Source: Haberlea rhodopensis | Lineage: Eukaryota; Streptophyta; Magnoliopsida; Lamiales; Gesneriaceae | Direction: 5' to 3' | Assembly (NCBI GenBank): GCA_907163345.1 | Contig: CAJQUN010000035.1 | Location: 5,143,973 to 5,207,972 of the forward strand | DNA: 64,000 nt | Part shown: positions 56,501 through 58,375 of the stretch, one piece after another | Position numbering within the stretch: position 1 is the stretch's first letter | Layout: every line of letters begins with the position of its first letter | The notes under the pieces: generated by a model | What the model saw: only the letters and a program-made list of their open reading frames with translations | Told to the model about the DNA's origin: nothing | Databases searched by the model: none | Position numbers and translations under genes: made by a program

Positions 56501-56606
56501 CCACGAATTCCGATTAAGAAGTACATTAAAGTAACGACCCAAAAGAATACTCATGGGAATGGTAAGACAAATGAAACGATAGAATACTTACATGCGCTTC
56601 AAACAT
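11235..56606 (-). CDS. VPS13: VPS13-family lipid transfer protein, N-terminal third (31 exons; gene continues off the left edge)
   Basis: VPS13 proteins are very long rod-like bridges that carry lipids between membranes at organelle contact sites. Thirty-one GT-AG exons join into one open frame of 1511 codons (4533 nt, all phases consistent). Residues 1-115 form the VPS13/chorein N-terminal domain, starting MFEAHVLHLLRKYLGEYVHG and followed by the conserved DVVLRDLKLKAEALN and VPWKGLGKEPVIVLID blocks. Residues 116-600 carry further conserved blocks such as SNVHIRYEDS, GVTLAKLAAVTMDE and SPINGVLKYHRLGNQER. A PH-like domain (about 830-940) holds SILVWK and ends in the TWFRELVQ helix, as in plant VPS13M proteins. 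The start codon sits in TTCGCCATGTT. Remembered plant homologues are about 4200 residues, so roughly 65% lies outside the window. The final donor (AAA|GTAAAT) is intact. The family call is very secure; the exact paralogue (VPS13M1-like) is an inference. Confidence 0.93.
11566..12122 (-). other. VPS13 intron 30
   Basis: 557 bp, AT-rich, with GTTAGT donor and TTTGCAG acceptor. No transposon or coding sequence recognised. Confidence 0.7.
12123..12307 (-). CDS. VPS13: VPS13 exon 30 (residues 1340-1401)
   Basis: Encodes ITAYFMELATPNTEEAIKLV and on to LDTPIIIVPRNSLSK, the conserved 'P(I/V)I(I/V)VP' block of VPS13 proteins. Acceptor CCTCAG. The donor is GA|GTTAGT, two bases into an aspartate codon. 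Confidence 0.9.
12308..13538 (-). other. VPS13 intron 29
   Basis: 1231 bp between exons 29 and 30. Nothing recognised apart from ordinary AT-rich intron sequence. Confidence 0.7.
13539..13652 (-). CDS. VPS13: VPS13 exon 29 (residues 1302-1339)
   Basis: A phase-0 exon, FTFNSYSIEDDDYEGYDYSL to VRIVFLYRFVQE. Acceptor TCTCCAG, donor GAG|GTAGTG. Confidence 0.92.
13740..13871 (-). CDS. VPS13: VPS13 exon 28 (residues 1258-1301)
   Basis: A phase-0 exon, VHPSSISIEGTLGNFRLCDL to LRDQEAESLIQ. Acceptor TGTCAAG, donor CAG|GTAATT. Confidence 0.9.
14049..14372 (-). CDS. VPS13: VPS13 exon 27 (residues 1150-1257)
   Basis: Encodes MSIRMSKMEFYCNRPTLVAL, then FGFDLSS and a polar loop, then GLLGYGKGRVVFYLNMNV and the end SFLLDIK. 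Acceptor TTTTCAG, donor AAG|GTACTA. The RPTxxALIxFG motif is characteristic of plant VPS13. Confidence 0.92.
14470..14880 (-). CDS. VPS13: VPS13 exon 26 (residues 1013-1149)
   Basis: The longest exon in view, 411 nt. Starts VHVSRCSSDLTVKTKLHSLK, contains MDELQGSLSSHSQYLACS, and continues into an acidic linker ending DYDGIDAQ. Acceptor GTACAG, donor CAG|GTAACC. Confidence 0.92.
15564..16620 (+). pseudogene. LINE 3' end fused to an RNase H-like fragment (intron 25)
   Basis: The plus strand has a decayed plant-LINE-type RNase H (RVT_3-like): GGIIHDHLGKPIWVFQDF near 15950, then LYLESDSLVLLTIIKSN and EGNTVVDALGN (16060-16220). It passes into the LINE C-terminal tail: GGKGWMTIWLAIILTVWLHR (about 16325) and NLVQYRSWFWIKKR. 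The characteristic GTACTCTTA end follows near 16593. The zinc-knuckle region of LINE ORF2 between these two parts is missing. The 5' limit is uncertain. Confidence 0.6.
16793..16811. repeat. Poly-G tract
   Basis: Two runs of about eight to ten G split by TT, in intron 25 just after the LINE-derived fragment. Could be unstable or mis-assembled. Confidence 0.6.
17050..17118 (-). CDS. VPS13: VPS13 exon 25 (residues 990-1012)
   Basis: A 69-nt phase-0 exon encoding FGDTEREKIGEKLILKVLAS then GGK. Acceptor TTTGCAG, donor AAG|GTTTGT. Confidence 0.88.
17277..17429 (-). CDS. VPS13: VPS13 exon 24 (residues 939-989)
   Basis: A phase-0 exon starting TPPSVDILGELRDDAVEF and ending LVETKLSLYGNVGLM. Acceptor GATTCAG, donor ATG|GTGGGT. 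Confidence 0.87.
17521..17619 (-). CDS. VPS13: VPS13 exon 23, PH-like domain C-terminal helix (residues 906-938)
   Basis: Encodes ALESFSTLIVQFRSEDDK then TTWFRELVQTTYRAS. The invariant-type tryptophan of a PH domain C-terminal helix sits in TTWFREL. Acceptor ATCCTAG, donor TCT|GTAAGA. Confidence 0.92.
17620..18425 (-). other. VPS13 intron 22
   Basis: 806 bp with A-rich and T-rich tracts. No element recognised. Confidence 0.65.
18426..18522 (-). CDS. VPS13: VPS13 exon 22, PH-like domain part 2 (residues 873-905)
   Basis: Encodes IAGKQVYEVPSRNVGGSPYC and ends SGMDIQK. Acceptor ACTGCAG, donor AAG|GTAGGT. Confidence 0.9.
18689..18798 (-). CDS. VPS13: VPS13 exon 21, PH-like domain part 1 (residues 837-873)
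   Basis: Encodes GIGYSVAAWQPSFLVLSGLY and on to ESSQTYQRCS. The pattern W-x7-LVLSGLYLYV matches PH beta strands. Acceptor GATGCAG, donor AAG|GTAGTT. Confidence 0.9.
18884..19105 (-). CDS. VPS13: VPS13 exon 20 (residues 763-836), leads into the PH domain
   Basis: Begins VPHPSHPSTRISVQMPSLGI, includes LSPARYFRLNDLL, and ends EASILVWK. The last residues begin the PH-like domain. Acceptor GATTAAG, donor AAG|GTATGT. Confidence 0.9.
19225..19434 (-). CDS. VPS13: VPS13 exon 19 (residues 693-762)
   Basis: A phase-0 exon beginning EDGQLHDQPKSLYSRFYIFG; it includes a serine-rich loop and ends CGMAVVVDQ. Acceptor TTCGTAG, donor CAG|GTATAT. Confidence 0.9.
19510..19630 (-). CDS. VPS13: VPS13 exon 18 (residues 652-692)
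   Basis: Encodes FALDIDLDAPKVRVPIR, the conserved 'DIDxDAPKVxxP' block, and ends DFGHFTLKTK. Acceptor TCACCAG, donor AAG|GTATGT. Its first base restores the arginine codon of exon 17 across the 13.3-kb intron. Confidence 0.92.
20630..20945 (-). pseudogene. Truncated LINE 3' tail (antisense)
   Basis: The minus strand reads LQHEGLWDWRKGIKGWRTIW then a run ending WFWIKNMSTIRFFYTFWDWE, the C-terminal tail typical of the L1 copies in this window, followed by GTACCACTAGTACTC. Only about 300 bp remain; heavily 5'-truncated. Confidence 0.75.
21376..21507 (+). repeat. Partial LTR and leader of the non-autonomous LTR element (outer copy, left end)
   Basis: Starts TGTGTAATGTGCACCGATTC, matching the LTRs at 25853 and 32075. 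The LTR runs about 95 bp, then jumps to the leader GTCGTTATGGCAAATCAAC, so about 300 bp of LTR is deleted. The hexamer CATGCC lies next to this edge (21370-21375) and next to the far right edge (32462-32467), a possible target duplication of the whole block. Confidence 0.65.
21508..21520. repeat. Target-site duplication of the first L1, left copy
   Basis: AACAATCTCTTCA, repeated exactly at 25283-25295. Reading across the L1 restores the internal sequence of the host LTR element. Confidence 0.85.
21521..25282 (+). mobile_element. L1-type LINE, 5'-truncated, inserted in an LTR element
   Basis: About 3.76 kb of LINE ORF2 on the plus strand, antisense to VPS13. Endonuclease part: REMIDFLCIQETK (about 21570), then VGRKFTWYRADGSCVSRLD. 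Reverse transcriptase: VLVPKSENPVNIGEHRPISL at 22990, FKVDFEKAYDSVRWAF, GLRQGDPLSPFLF, and the YADDTVLFGEA active site (about 23562). Zinc-binding domain CILCHQVEETTVHLLFSC at about 24800. The 3' end is GGTACTC followed by an A-rich tract. Stops and frameshifts break ORF2. The flanking 13-bp duplication defines both ends; ORF1 is absent. Confidence 0.9.
25283..25295. repeat. Target-site duplication of the first L1, right copy
   Basis: AACAATCTCTTCA, identical to 21508-21520, directly after the A-rich tail. Confidence 0.85.
25296..25852 (+). mobile_element. Internal region of the non-autonomous LTR element, unit 1
   Basis: Homologous to 31509-32074. It encodes a short gag-like start (LQRQLAEFITLYK then LTSRLDALCIHVASLQSD in the better copy) with stops, and no protease, integrase or RT. 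It ends in a polypurine-like GAGGAGGGG before the LTR at 25853. Confidence 0.65.
25853..26141 (+). repeat. Middle LTR of the non-autonomous element, left part (split by copia)
   Basis: Starts TGTGATGTAATGTGCACC after the polypurine tract and continues to AGATTGGTTTT, where the copia element at 26142 interrupts it. It resumes at 31363. The third LTR (32075-32460) preserves the unoccupied version of the site. Confidence 0.8.
26142..26309 (+). repeat. 5' LTR of the young copia element
   Basis: A 168-bp LTR beginning TGTTGAAGATTG and ending AAACTACA. TATA-like CTCTATAAATACTTC lies about 50 bp before its end. Nearly identical to 31193-31357. Confidence 0.92.
26310..26322 (+). other. Primer-binding site of the young copia element
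   Basis: TGGTATCAGAGCC, complementary to the 3' end of initiator tRNA-Met, directly after the LTR. Confidence 0.92.
26360..26760 (+). repeat. GC-rich minisatellite-like leader of the young copia element
   Basis: AACCCTAGCCGCC recurs at least six times at irregular spacing of about 30-35 bp (26366-26540), followed by repeats of the type CAGCGCGnGACCAGCCTCCG (26590-26730). It forms the untranslated leader between the primer-binding site and gag at 26781. It is far more GC-rich than its surroundings. Confidence 0.75.
26781..27458 (+). pseudogene. Copia gag, broken by a premature stop
   Basis: Starts MASSSSSSAVTSNPTMSTIT. The UBN2-type gag core (CHKLNGQNYLQWSKSVMMFI) lies at residues 33-52. The TAA at 27456-27458 ends the frame, but the next codons in the same frame continue gag (DNSAFATHRPPSYSF) to the CCHC-like CEKCKKPTHTLETC, so this is a nonsense change in a once continuous frame. 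Confidence 0.9.
27459..28442 (+). pseudogene. Copia gag C-terminus, protease and pre-integrase segment
   Basis: In frame with 26781-27458. It holds the zinc knuckle CEKCKKPTHTLETCWKIHG (about 27618), the aspartic protease site WIIDSGASDHMTGN (about 27894), LLSVSKLTRDLKC, and the pre-integrase domain LWHYRLEHPNFSYLEKLFP (about 28329). It ends in a frame change near 28410-28440, after which HTRSTFN-like and HSDIWG-like codons continue in another frame. Confidence 0.9.
28569..29318 (+). pseudogene. Copia integrase catalytic core
   Basis: DDHTRISWVFLMKNKSE supplies the first acidic residue region. LRSDRARDYFN holds the second aspartate (the usual Asn-Gly after it is altered). PQQNGVSERKNRHLLEVARS holds the catalytic glutamate. 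Then HYWGEAVLTATYLINRMPSR and the C-terminal VTFFEHQPF. The frame ends at 29316-29318 after a shift; the missing linker leads to RT at 29425. Confidence 0.9.
29425..31026 (+). pseudogene. Copia reverse transcriptase and RNase H, with premature stop
   Basis: An open frame of 533 codons. The RT starts with TVGCKWIFTVKYKADGS, then LDVKNAFLNGDLEEEVYM, SLYGLKQSPRAWFYRF and the active site VYVDDIILTGD (about 30227). RNase H follows with YSDADWAGSSTDRRSTSGY, then CDNQATISIAKNPVHHDRTK. It ends at TGA (31024-31026) in HIEVD, although the same frame continues to FRPLFEDINSKLG and a natural stop near 31182. The TGA is consistent with C-to-T change of a CGA codon. Confidence 0.92.
31193..31357 (+). repeat. 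3' LTR of the young copia element
   Basis: 165 bp, preceded by the polypurine tract GAGGGGGAG (31184-31192). It matches the 5' LTR except for loss of three bases near its end. Confidence 0.92.
31363..31483 (+). repeat. Middle LTR of the non-autonomous element, right part
   Basis: Resumes after the copia duplication with GATTAATAAAATTAAG and ends CGCACATAACA. It is followed by the primer-binding site TGGTATCACAGC at 31485. Joined to 25853-26141 it makes an LTR of about 410 bp. Confidence 0.8.
31484..32074 (+). mobile_element. Internal region of the non-autonomous LTR element, unit 2
   Basis: Only about 590 bp between LTRs, typical of very small non-autonomous (TRIM/LARD-like) elements. A 79-codon frame at 31509-31748 starts MANQLQRQLAEFITLYKAST, a gag-like remnant. 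A second fragment (GSLFGFLEKQRICFM, about 31985) precedes a purine-rich tract. No enzyme domains are present. Confidence 0.7.
32075..32460 (+). repeat. Right LTR of the non-autonomous element (empty-site copy)
   Basis: Starts TGTGATGTAATGTGCACC and ends near ATACAAAACA. At 32355-32375 it reads GTGGTTTTGATTAAC, the uninterrupted equivalent of the site where copia 26142-31357 entered the middle LTR. Confidence 0.78.
32961..33028 (-). CDS. VPS13: VPS13 exon 17 (residues 630-652)
   Basis: Encodes LKIEKVTRRAQEQFQMVLEE and QS. Acceptor GAGCAG, donor CAG|GTTAGC, leaving two bases of an arginine codon. The next exon is 13.3 kb away. Confidence 0.88.
33164..33259 (-). CDS. VPS13: VPS13 exon 16 (residues 598-629)
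   Basis: A phase-0 exon, VFMESYDRFLDFVKRSNAV then SPTVALETATALQ. Acceptor TTATAG, donor CAA|GTAATG. Confidence 0.9.
33640..33816. repeat. 88-bp tandem duplication in intron 15
   Basis: ATTTTGTTCAATGGCAGGCA starts at 33640 and again at 33728. The units then run in parallel to ACTCAACCGCC with only a few differences. Confidence 0.85.
34061..36905 (-). mobile_element. L1-type LINE, 5'-truncated and decayed (same strand as VPS13)
   Basis: The minus strand encodes LINE ORF2: SSKSPGPDGFNFRFIKQFWH (about 36500), PISLIGCVYKILAKLLAGRL (about 36330), GWIMECVTSAKASVLINGSP, GLRQGDPLPPFLFL, and the active-site equivalent YADDTRLVA (about 35815). A zinc-binding region CDVCQSEVETTQHLLFSC lies near 34560. 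A T-run at about 34061-34071 marks the poly-A tail. The frame is interrupted repeatedly. The 5' end abuts a copia LTR at 36909. Confidence 0.88.
36909..37098 (-). repeat. Copia 3' LTR (copy 2, inverted relative to 1040-1254)
   Basis: On the minus strand it starts TGTCAATGATATTACTTTACC and ends TTTTGACA. About 190 bp, clearly the same family as 1040-1254. The adjacent RNase H codons at 37099-37310 show that it is a 3' LTR. No matching target duplication. Confidence 0.75.
37099..37310 (-). pseudogene. Copia RNase H C-terminal fragment (antisense)
   Basis: The minus strand reads HVDNTSAIQITANPVFHERT then KQIEIDCHSICEAF, the copia RNase H C-terminal block, followed by a decayed end and the LTR at 37098. 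Confidence 0.78.
37981..38094 (-). CDS. VPS13: VPS13 exon 15 (residues 560-597)
   Basis: Encodes SVCSEQKMNALAAGFV and on to VSATISPCHAT. Two acceptors are possible; TCACAG|AGTGTC was preferred over the upstream TTTCAG|GTCTCT because it joins SLAQ to SVCSEQK as in homologues. Donor ACG|GTGATT. Confidence 0.85.
38233..38581 (-). CDS. VPS13: VPS13 exon 14 (residues 443-559)
   Basis: The second longest exon in view. An acidic/serine linker (RSSSKDDSEIDTSKGSRS) leads into LTKEEWEAVNKLLSYQPDED and on to a beta-rich block ending APEGSLAQ. Acceptor CGTGCAG, donor CAG|GTTTGT. Confidence 0.9.
38824..38916 (-). CDS. VPS13: VPS13 exon 13 (residues 412-443)
   Basis: Encodes FLAHAKVESVKSKEAAEQ and ends in SWFPLKW, a W-rich end also seen in plant homologues. 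Acceptor CTTTTAG, donor GTG|GTAAGT. The L1 target duplication begins 115 bp upstream of its acceptor. Confidence 0.9.
39163..39400 (+). repeat. 118-bp tandem units in the L1 5' region
   Basis: CTTCCCTAACCCTAACCCA starts at 39163 and again at 39281. Both units continue through CATTTCGCTCAGCCTTTTGG in the same order. GC-rich, and comparable in position to promoter monomers of some L1 elements. Confidence 0.75.
39560..41332 (+). pseudogene. L1 ORF1 (RRM-type RNA-binding protein), frameshifted
   Basis: The N-terminal part reads FFTNFSKDPHFQKIGEVNDL then KFGFVRFK, an RRM-like fold (RNP1-type KFGFVRF). The middle (40075-40398) reads EKEWLHLWFKNISMWSDRAI, like the DUF4283-type domain of plant LINE ORF1. 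The basic C-terminal part (40595-41332) is open for 245 codons. A stop at 39950-39952 and frame changes separate the three parts. The last codon overlaps the ORF2 start. Confidence 0.75.
41329..44918 (+). pseudogene. L1 ORF2 (endonuclease, reverse transcriptase, zinc-binding tail)
   Basis: The ATG at 41329 overlaps the ORF1 stop as ATGA; the frame begins MILATYNIRGLGGG, a typical LINE endonuclease start. Then MIDFLCIQETKMEV, GDFNAVRSRSERRG and VGRKFTWYRADGYCVSRLDR. RT: VLVPKSENPVNIGEYRPISL (about 42825), FKVDFEKAYD, GLRQGDPLSPF, and the YADDTVMIGEA active site (about 43380). Zinc-binding CVLCQAVEETSAHLLFSC is at about 44590. At least six frame changes or stops. Closely related to the L1 at 21521-25282. 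Confidence 0.9.
45173..45328 (-). CDS. VPS13: VPS13 exon 12 (residues 360-412)
   Basis: Encodes YRFSWEQIQHLCHLRRRYV and ends LDLKIILLW. Acceptor CTGACAG, donor GAG|GTATAT. It lies only 139 bp from the right edge of the L1 inserted in the following intron. Confidence 0.9.
45329..45941 (-). other. VPS13 intron 11
   Basis: 613 bp, AT-rich; nothing recognised. Confidence 0.65.
45942..46099 (-). CDS. VPS13: VPS13 exon 11 (residues 308-360)
   Basis: Encodes AQYHDWIRLMEVISRY and on to WWRYASQAALQQKKT, the conserved WWRYA motif. Acceptor GTCTCAG, donor GTG|GTAATG, leaving two bases of a cysteine codon. Confidence 0.9.
46100..46631 (-). other. VPS13 intron 10
   Basis: 532 bp; nothing recognised. 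Confidence 0.65.
46632..46832 (-). CDS. VPS13: VPS13 exon 10 (residues 241-307)
   Basis: A 201-nt phase-0 exon with IFEDGI, then RNYLVSPINGVLKYHRLG and the end VSLTVTE. Acceptor GGCAACAG, donor GAG|GTGATG. One of the best conserved blocks in the family. Confidence 0.93.
46917..47018 (-). CDS. VPS13: VPS13 exon 9 (residues 207-240)
   Basis: A phase-0 exon encoding SLQLERLAFYHDSN and ending SPMEWIE. Acceptor TTTATAG, donor GAG|GTATAT. It corresponds to the LERLAxYHDS block of VPS13 N-terminal regions. Confidence 0.92.
47304..47421 (-). CDS. VPS13: VPS13 exon 8 (residues 167-206)
   Basis: Encodes NPGHPFSCGVTLAKLAAVT and on to TSGALDKLRK. Acceptor TCTACAG, donor AAG|GTATAG. Its first base completes the serine codon from exon 7. 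Confidence 0.92.
47607..47710 (-). CDS. VPS13: VPS13 exon 7 (residues 133-167)
   Basis: Encodes TPAGNSWLGSLIATIIGNLK and then the conserved SNVHIRYEDS block. Acceptor TTTGCAG, donor GAG|GTTGGG, leaving two bases of a serine codon. Confidence 0.92.
47711..48461 (-). other. VPS13 intron 6
   Basis: 751 bp; open frames here are short and do not match any family I know. Confidence 0.65.
48462..48512 (-). CDS. VPS13: VPS13 exon 6 (residues 116-132)
   Basis: A 51-nt phase-0 exon encoding EAESATLEALSRSKPGN. Acceptor TTTGTAG, donor AAT|GTATGT. Recognised from its helix continuing LQQID of exon 5 and from family similarity. Confidence 0.88.
48513..49379 (-). other. VPS13 intron 5
   Basis: 867 bp; contains a 45-bp direct duplication at 48921-49010 and otherwise nothing recognised. 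Confidence 0.65.
48921..49010. repeat. 45-bp direct tandem duplication
   Basis: GCTGGCACTATTCTTTGGTG starts at 48921 and 48966. The units are nearly identical, with a few C/T or A/G changes, and a short partial third copy follows. Confidence 0.88.
49380..49427 (-). CDS. VPS13: VPS13 exon 5 (residues 100-115)
   Basis: A 48-nt phase-0 exon, EEEQEKLFEAKLQQID. Acceptor CTATAAG, donor GAT|GTAAGT. A charged helical segment. Confidence 0.9.
49537..49632 (-). CDS. VPS13: VPS13 exon 4 (residues 68-99)
   Basis: A 96-nt phase-0 exon encoding VPWKGLGKEPVIVLID and ending PAPDGRSLK. Acceptor CGTTAG, donor AAG|GTTAGA. It holds the chorein hallmark VPWKxLGKEPV. Confidence 0.92.
49633..50608 (-). other. VPS13 intron 3
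   Basis: 976 bp, AT-rich; nothing recognised. Confidence 0.65.
50609..50712 (-). CDS. VPS13: VPS13 exon 3 (residues 33-67)
   Basis: Encodes GDVVLRDLKLKAEALNSL and runs on to GTITLK. Acceptor TTCTGTAG, donor AAG|GTAACT. Its two leading bases complete the split glycine codon from exon 2. Confidence 0.92.
50841..51764. repeat. 462-bp tandem duplication in intron 2
   Basis: CATGAGGAACAATTTGAGTG starts at 50841 and 51303. The two units run in parallel for 462 bp with only scattered single-base differences. Non-coding. Confidence 0.92.
52060..53051 (+). pseudogene. Ty3/gypsy integrase fragment
   Basis: EQFYWPQLKTDIGRIVQGCP at about 52078 is the zinc-finger region ahead of a gypsy integrase. The core appears as IQCGADFILVAVDQFSKMIH (52570-52625), and the later part as TGEQTEVANRTLGNRIRVMH then KTPFEIVYTSAMK (52820-53000). 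Stops, frame changes and an internal triplication disrupt it; no gag, RT or gypsy LTR remains attached. Confidence 0.82.
52130..52601 (+). repeat. Tandem triplication (about 153-163 bp) inside the gypsy integrase fragment
   Basis: Three consecutive units start at 52130, 52283 and 52439, each beginning GGTTGTCC and running through ATGATGGCCTTTA and CCAAGAATTCAATG to GCTGATTTCATCC. Unit lengths are 153, 156 and 163 bp. Confidence 0.9.
53052..53294 (-). repeat. Probable LTR (antisense)
   Basis: The minus strand starts TGTTGGATGATAACAAATAT after a purine-containing AAAGGAGCG, and holds a TATA-like CTATAAATTGG near 53150. The start resembles plant LTR ends; the right-hand limit and partner LTR were not found. 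Confidence 0.45.
53300..54300 (-). pseudogene. Unidentified Lys/Ala/Pro-rich coding remnant
   Basis: The minus strand at about 53990-54125 reads KPKAVPLAKKAVPKRKAPEK then PNEEKKPTMVAKT, broken by stops, then KPEASTKVAPVRNVDSKTVK. This composition resembles linker-histone or ribosomal-protein tails, but no fold could be identified. It sits upstream of the LTR-like segment at 53052-53294, as internal sequence of an element would. Confidence 0.3.
55379..55460 (-). CDS. VPS13: VPS13 exon 2 (residues 6-33)
   Basis: Encodes VLHLLRKYLGEYVHG and ends LRISVWK. Acceptor CTGTAG|GTT, donor AAAG|GTTATT, ending one base into the glycine codon. This is the first helix and strand of the chorein domain. Confidence 0.9.
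55461..56591 (-). other. VPS13 intron 1
   Basis: 1131 bp between the 15-nt exon 1 and exon 2. No element recognised. Confidence 0.7.
56592..56606 (-). CDS. VPS13: VPS13 exon 1 (residues 1-5)
   Basis: A 15-nt coding exon, ATG to CAT, encodes MFEAH and is followed directly by the donor GTAAGT. It is too short to be found as an open frame. MFEAHV is the near-invariant start of the VPS13 chorein domain, which fixes the start codon. The exon ends in phase 0. Confidence 0.88.
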
Positions 56607-56701
56607 GGCGAAGTGTGAGACCCGATCGTTTAAATCGATGTACTTCGCGATGCAAAATGAACCAAAACTATTGATCGGTGCTGAAAACCAGCCATAAAGA
56701 G

Positions 56702-56709
56702 TGACGTGG
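56702..56709 (-). promoter_or_regulatory. ACGT-core (bZIP-type) motif upstream of the VPS13 start
   Basis: CCACGTCA on the gene strand, about 100 bp upstream of the ATG. It matches the ACGT-core class bound by plant bZIP factors. It could occur by chance, and no TATA box or start site could be assigned. Confidence 0.25.
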
Positions 56710-56865
56710 GTGGCGTTAGATACTAATTGTTGTGTACAATAATCGATGAATTAATCAATTGACTGAAAATTTTTCTTCATTTTTCTCCTCGTGTGAAACG
56801 GCGGTGGCAGTTCTCAGGCGCGACACAGATATAAACATGTATCCTCTCTCTTGGGGGGATATTAA

Positions 56866-56898
56866 AAAAATAAAAAATAAAAAATAAAAAATAAAAAA
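56866..56898. repeat. (TAAAAAA)n microsatellite
   Basis: About four to five units of TAAAAAA, some 260 bp upstream of the VPS13 start codon. Confidence 0.85.
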
Positions 56899-56929
56899 AT
56901 GTAGTTGAGCGGGTCGGGTTACCTTTTTT

Positions 56930-57135
56930 GACCCTAAATTCATTGTATTTGAAGTGGATTGGACCGATTCCGGACCGAATCCAATCAGCCCTGGTGCAGA
57001 GCGTTTTGGAACCAATCAATCGATTTCCCAACCGGATTGATCCGGTTCCGGTTTCATGACACAAGCCATGGAACCTCTCCGATCTGTTGATCCGGATCGG
57101 ATACCCAGTTGGTTCCGAATTTTGGAACCAGTCCA
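56930..57135. repeat. GGTTCCGG-rich segment, likely hAT subterminal region
   Basis: Many direct and inverted copies of GGAACC, CCGGTT and GATCCGG occur within 200 bp. Such clustered motifs are common in subterminal regions of plant hAT elements, and a hAT transposase remnant lies next to it. Confidence 0.45.
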
Positions 57136-57309
57136 TTTTTTATTTAAAAAAAATTAAATTTAACGACATTTTTACAAATTTCTAAAATTGTTCAAATAAT
57201 ACAAGAATTGTGATGAAAAAATACATATTTTATTGAATATGAAAAGCTTGAGGTAAAATCTACAGTATTTGAAATTAATAAAAAAATTTACATTATTCAT
57301 CATAATTGA

Positions 57310-57720
57310 TTAATATAATCTTCACAAATTTGTCCTCATCTTCGGAACTTTGGTGGCCGAACTCGTCGACTCCTCCTTCTCTTTTATTCCTTCGCTCAGC
57401 ATCGAACAAATCTTTGAGTAACGTAAGAATGCACAAAGATTCTGCTTTAAGTGAAGTTCTATGTTCTCCAATGATTCGGCCACAGGTTGAGAACGTCTAC
57501 TCCGATGCGACACTGGATGTTTGAATTGCATAAACGTCTCTAGCCATTTTGGCTAAGGTAAGATATTGTCTAGCGTTTGTCTTCCACCACTCCAGTACGT
57601 CAAAATTTTCATCCGTTATTAACATTTAACCCAAGAAGAATTGTAACTCGTTGGACGTGGTAGATGACACTCCGCTTCCTCTCAGATTCTTTCTGTCAAG
57701 ACTCCTCAACAAATTAATCT
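57310..57720 (-). pseudogene. hAT transposase C-terminal (dimerisation domain) remnant
   Basis: The minus strand reads ELQFFLG then DENFDVLEWWKTNARQYLTL, AKMARDVYAIQTSSVASE, a stop, then TFSTCGRIIGEHRTSL. This is the hAT dimerisation signature (WW, P/Y-x-L, ASExxFSTxGRI). Stop codons and loss of the catalytic part mark it as dead. Confidence 0.85.
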
Positions 57721-58300
57721 CTCCACTTCTTGACTGGGTAGTGTCTTCTTCCTCTTATCCTCTATGTGATGATGATCATTGTACATGTTCAAAATGATAC
57801 AAAGCAAACATATTTTGGAGAGAATGTCTTATTGACATCTTCTGATTGTCAACATCCTTCTTCAAAAATTTAGAGTAATATTGAAAAAAAGTATCAAATG
57901 AGTTAATGTCTTGACTAGGATCTAAAAGTGTATATTTGTCATGCACATGCGATATATTTTCTCAATATTTTCTAAAATTTAGCCTCCATAAGATGAACAA
58001 ATTGTGCCAAAGCATAAATTTACAAAACATATTAACTACAAGGTGAAGAAAATAATGAGAAGTGGGATATGAAACACCGAAGAAACGATAAGTTGCTTCT
58101 TTAATTAGATAACAAAACAGTACATTGAGTAACAAAAGACTAATCATAAGGACACAATAAATAACTATCATCACTCTCAGGCATTTGATAATATTGTAGA
58201 AAACAGTTAAAGCGTTCTGATAAGGTAACATAGATTCTAACATGTGATGCAAAAACTTCCGTCGAGTTTCTATGGGTGATGGGAAAAGAGTATATATTGT
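57721..58300 (-). other. Probable decayed hAT interior
   Basis: The minus strand gives short coding-like pieces in changing frames (DKYTLLDPSQDINSFDTFFQ near 57930) in continuation of the transposase remnant. Beyond about 58000 nothing is recognisable. Confidence 0.35.
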
Positions 58301-58302
58301 AT

Positions 58303-58363
58303 ATGCTTAATTTCAATTCATTAAGTATAATTTCTAAAAATCTCCCACTAGAATTAAATTAAT
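58303..58363. repeat. 60-bp dispersed repeat, copy 1
   Basis: ATGCTTAATTTCAATTCATT through GAATTAAATTAAT, closely matched at 62611-62671. It may be the end of an LTR or small element. Confidence 0.6.
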
Positions 58364-58375
58364 CCATTCTCGATT

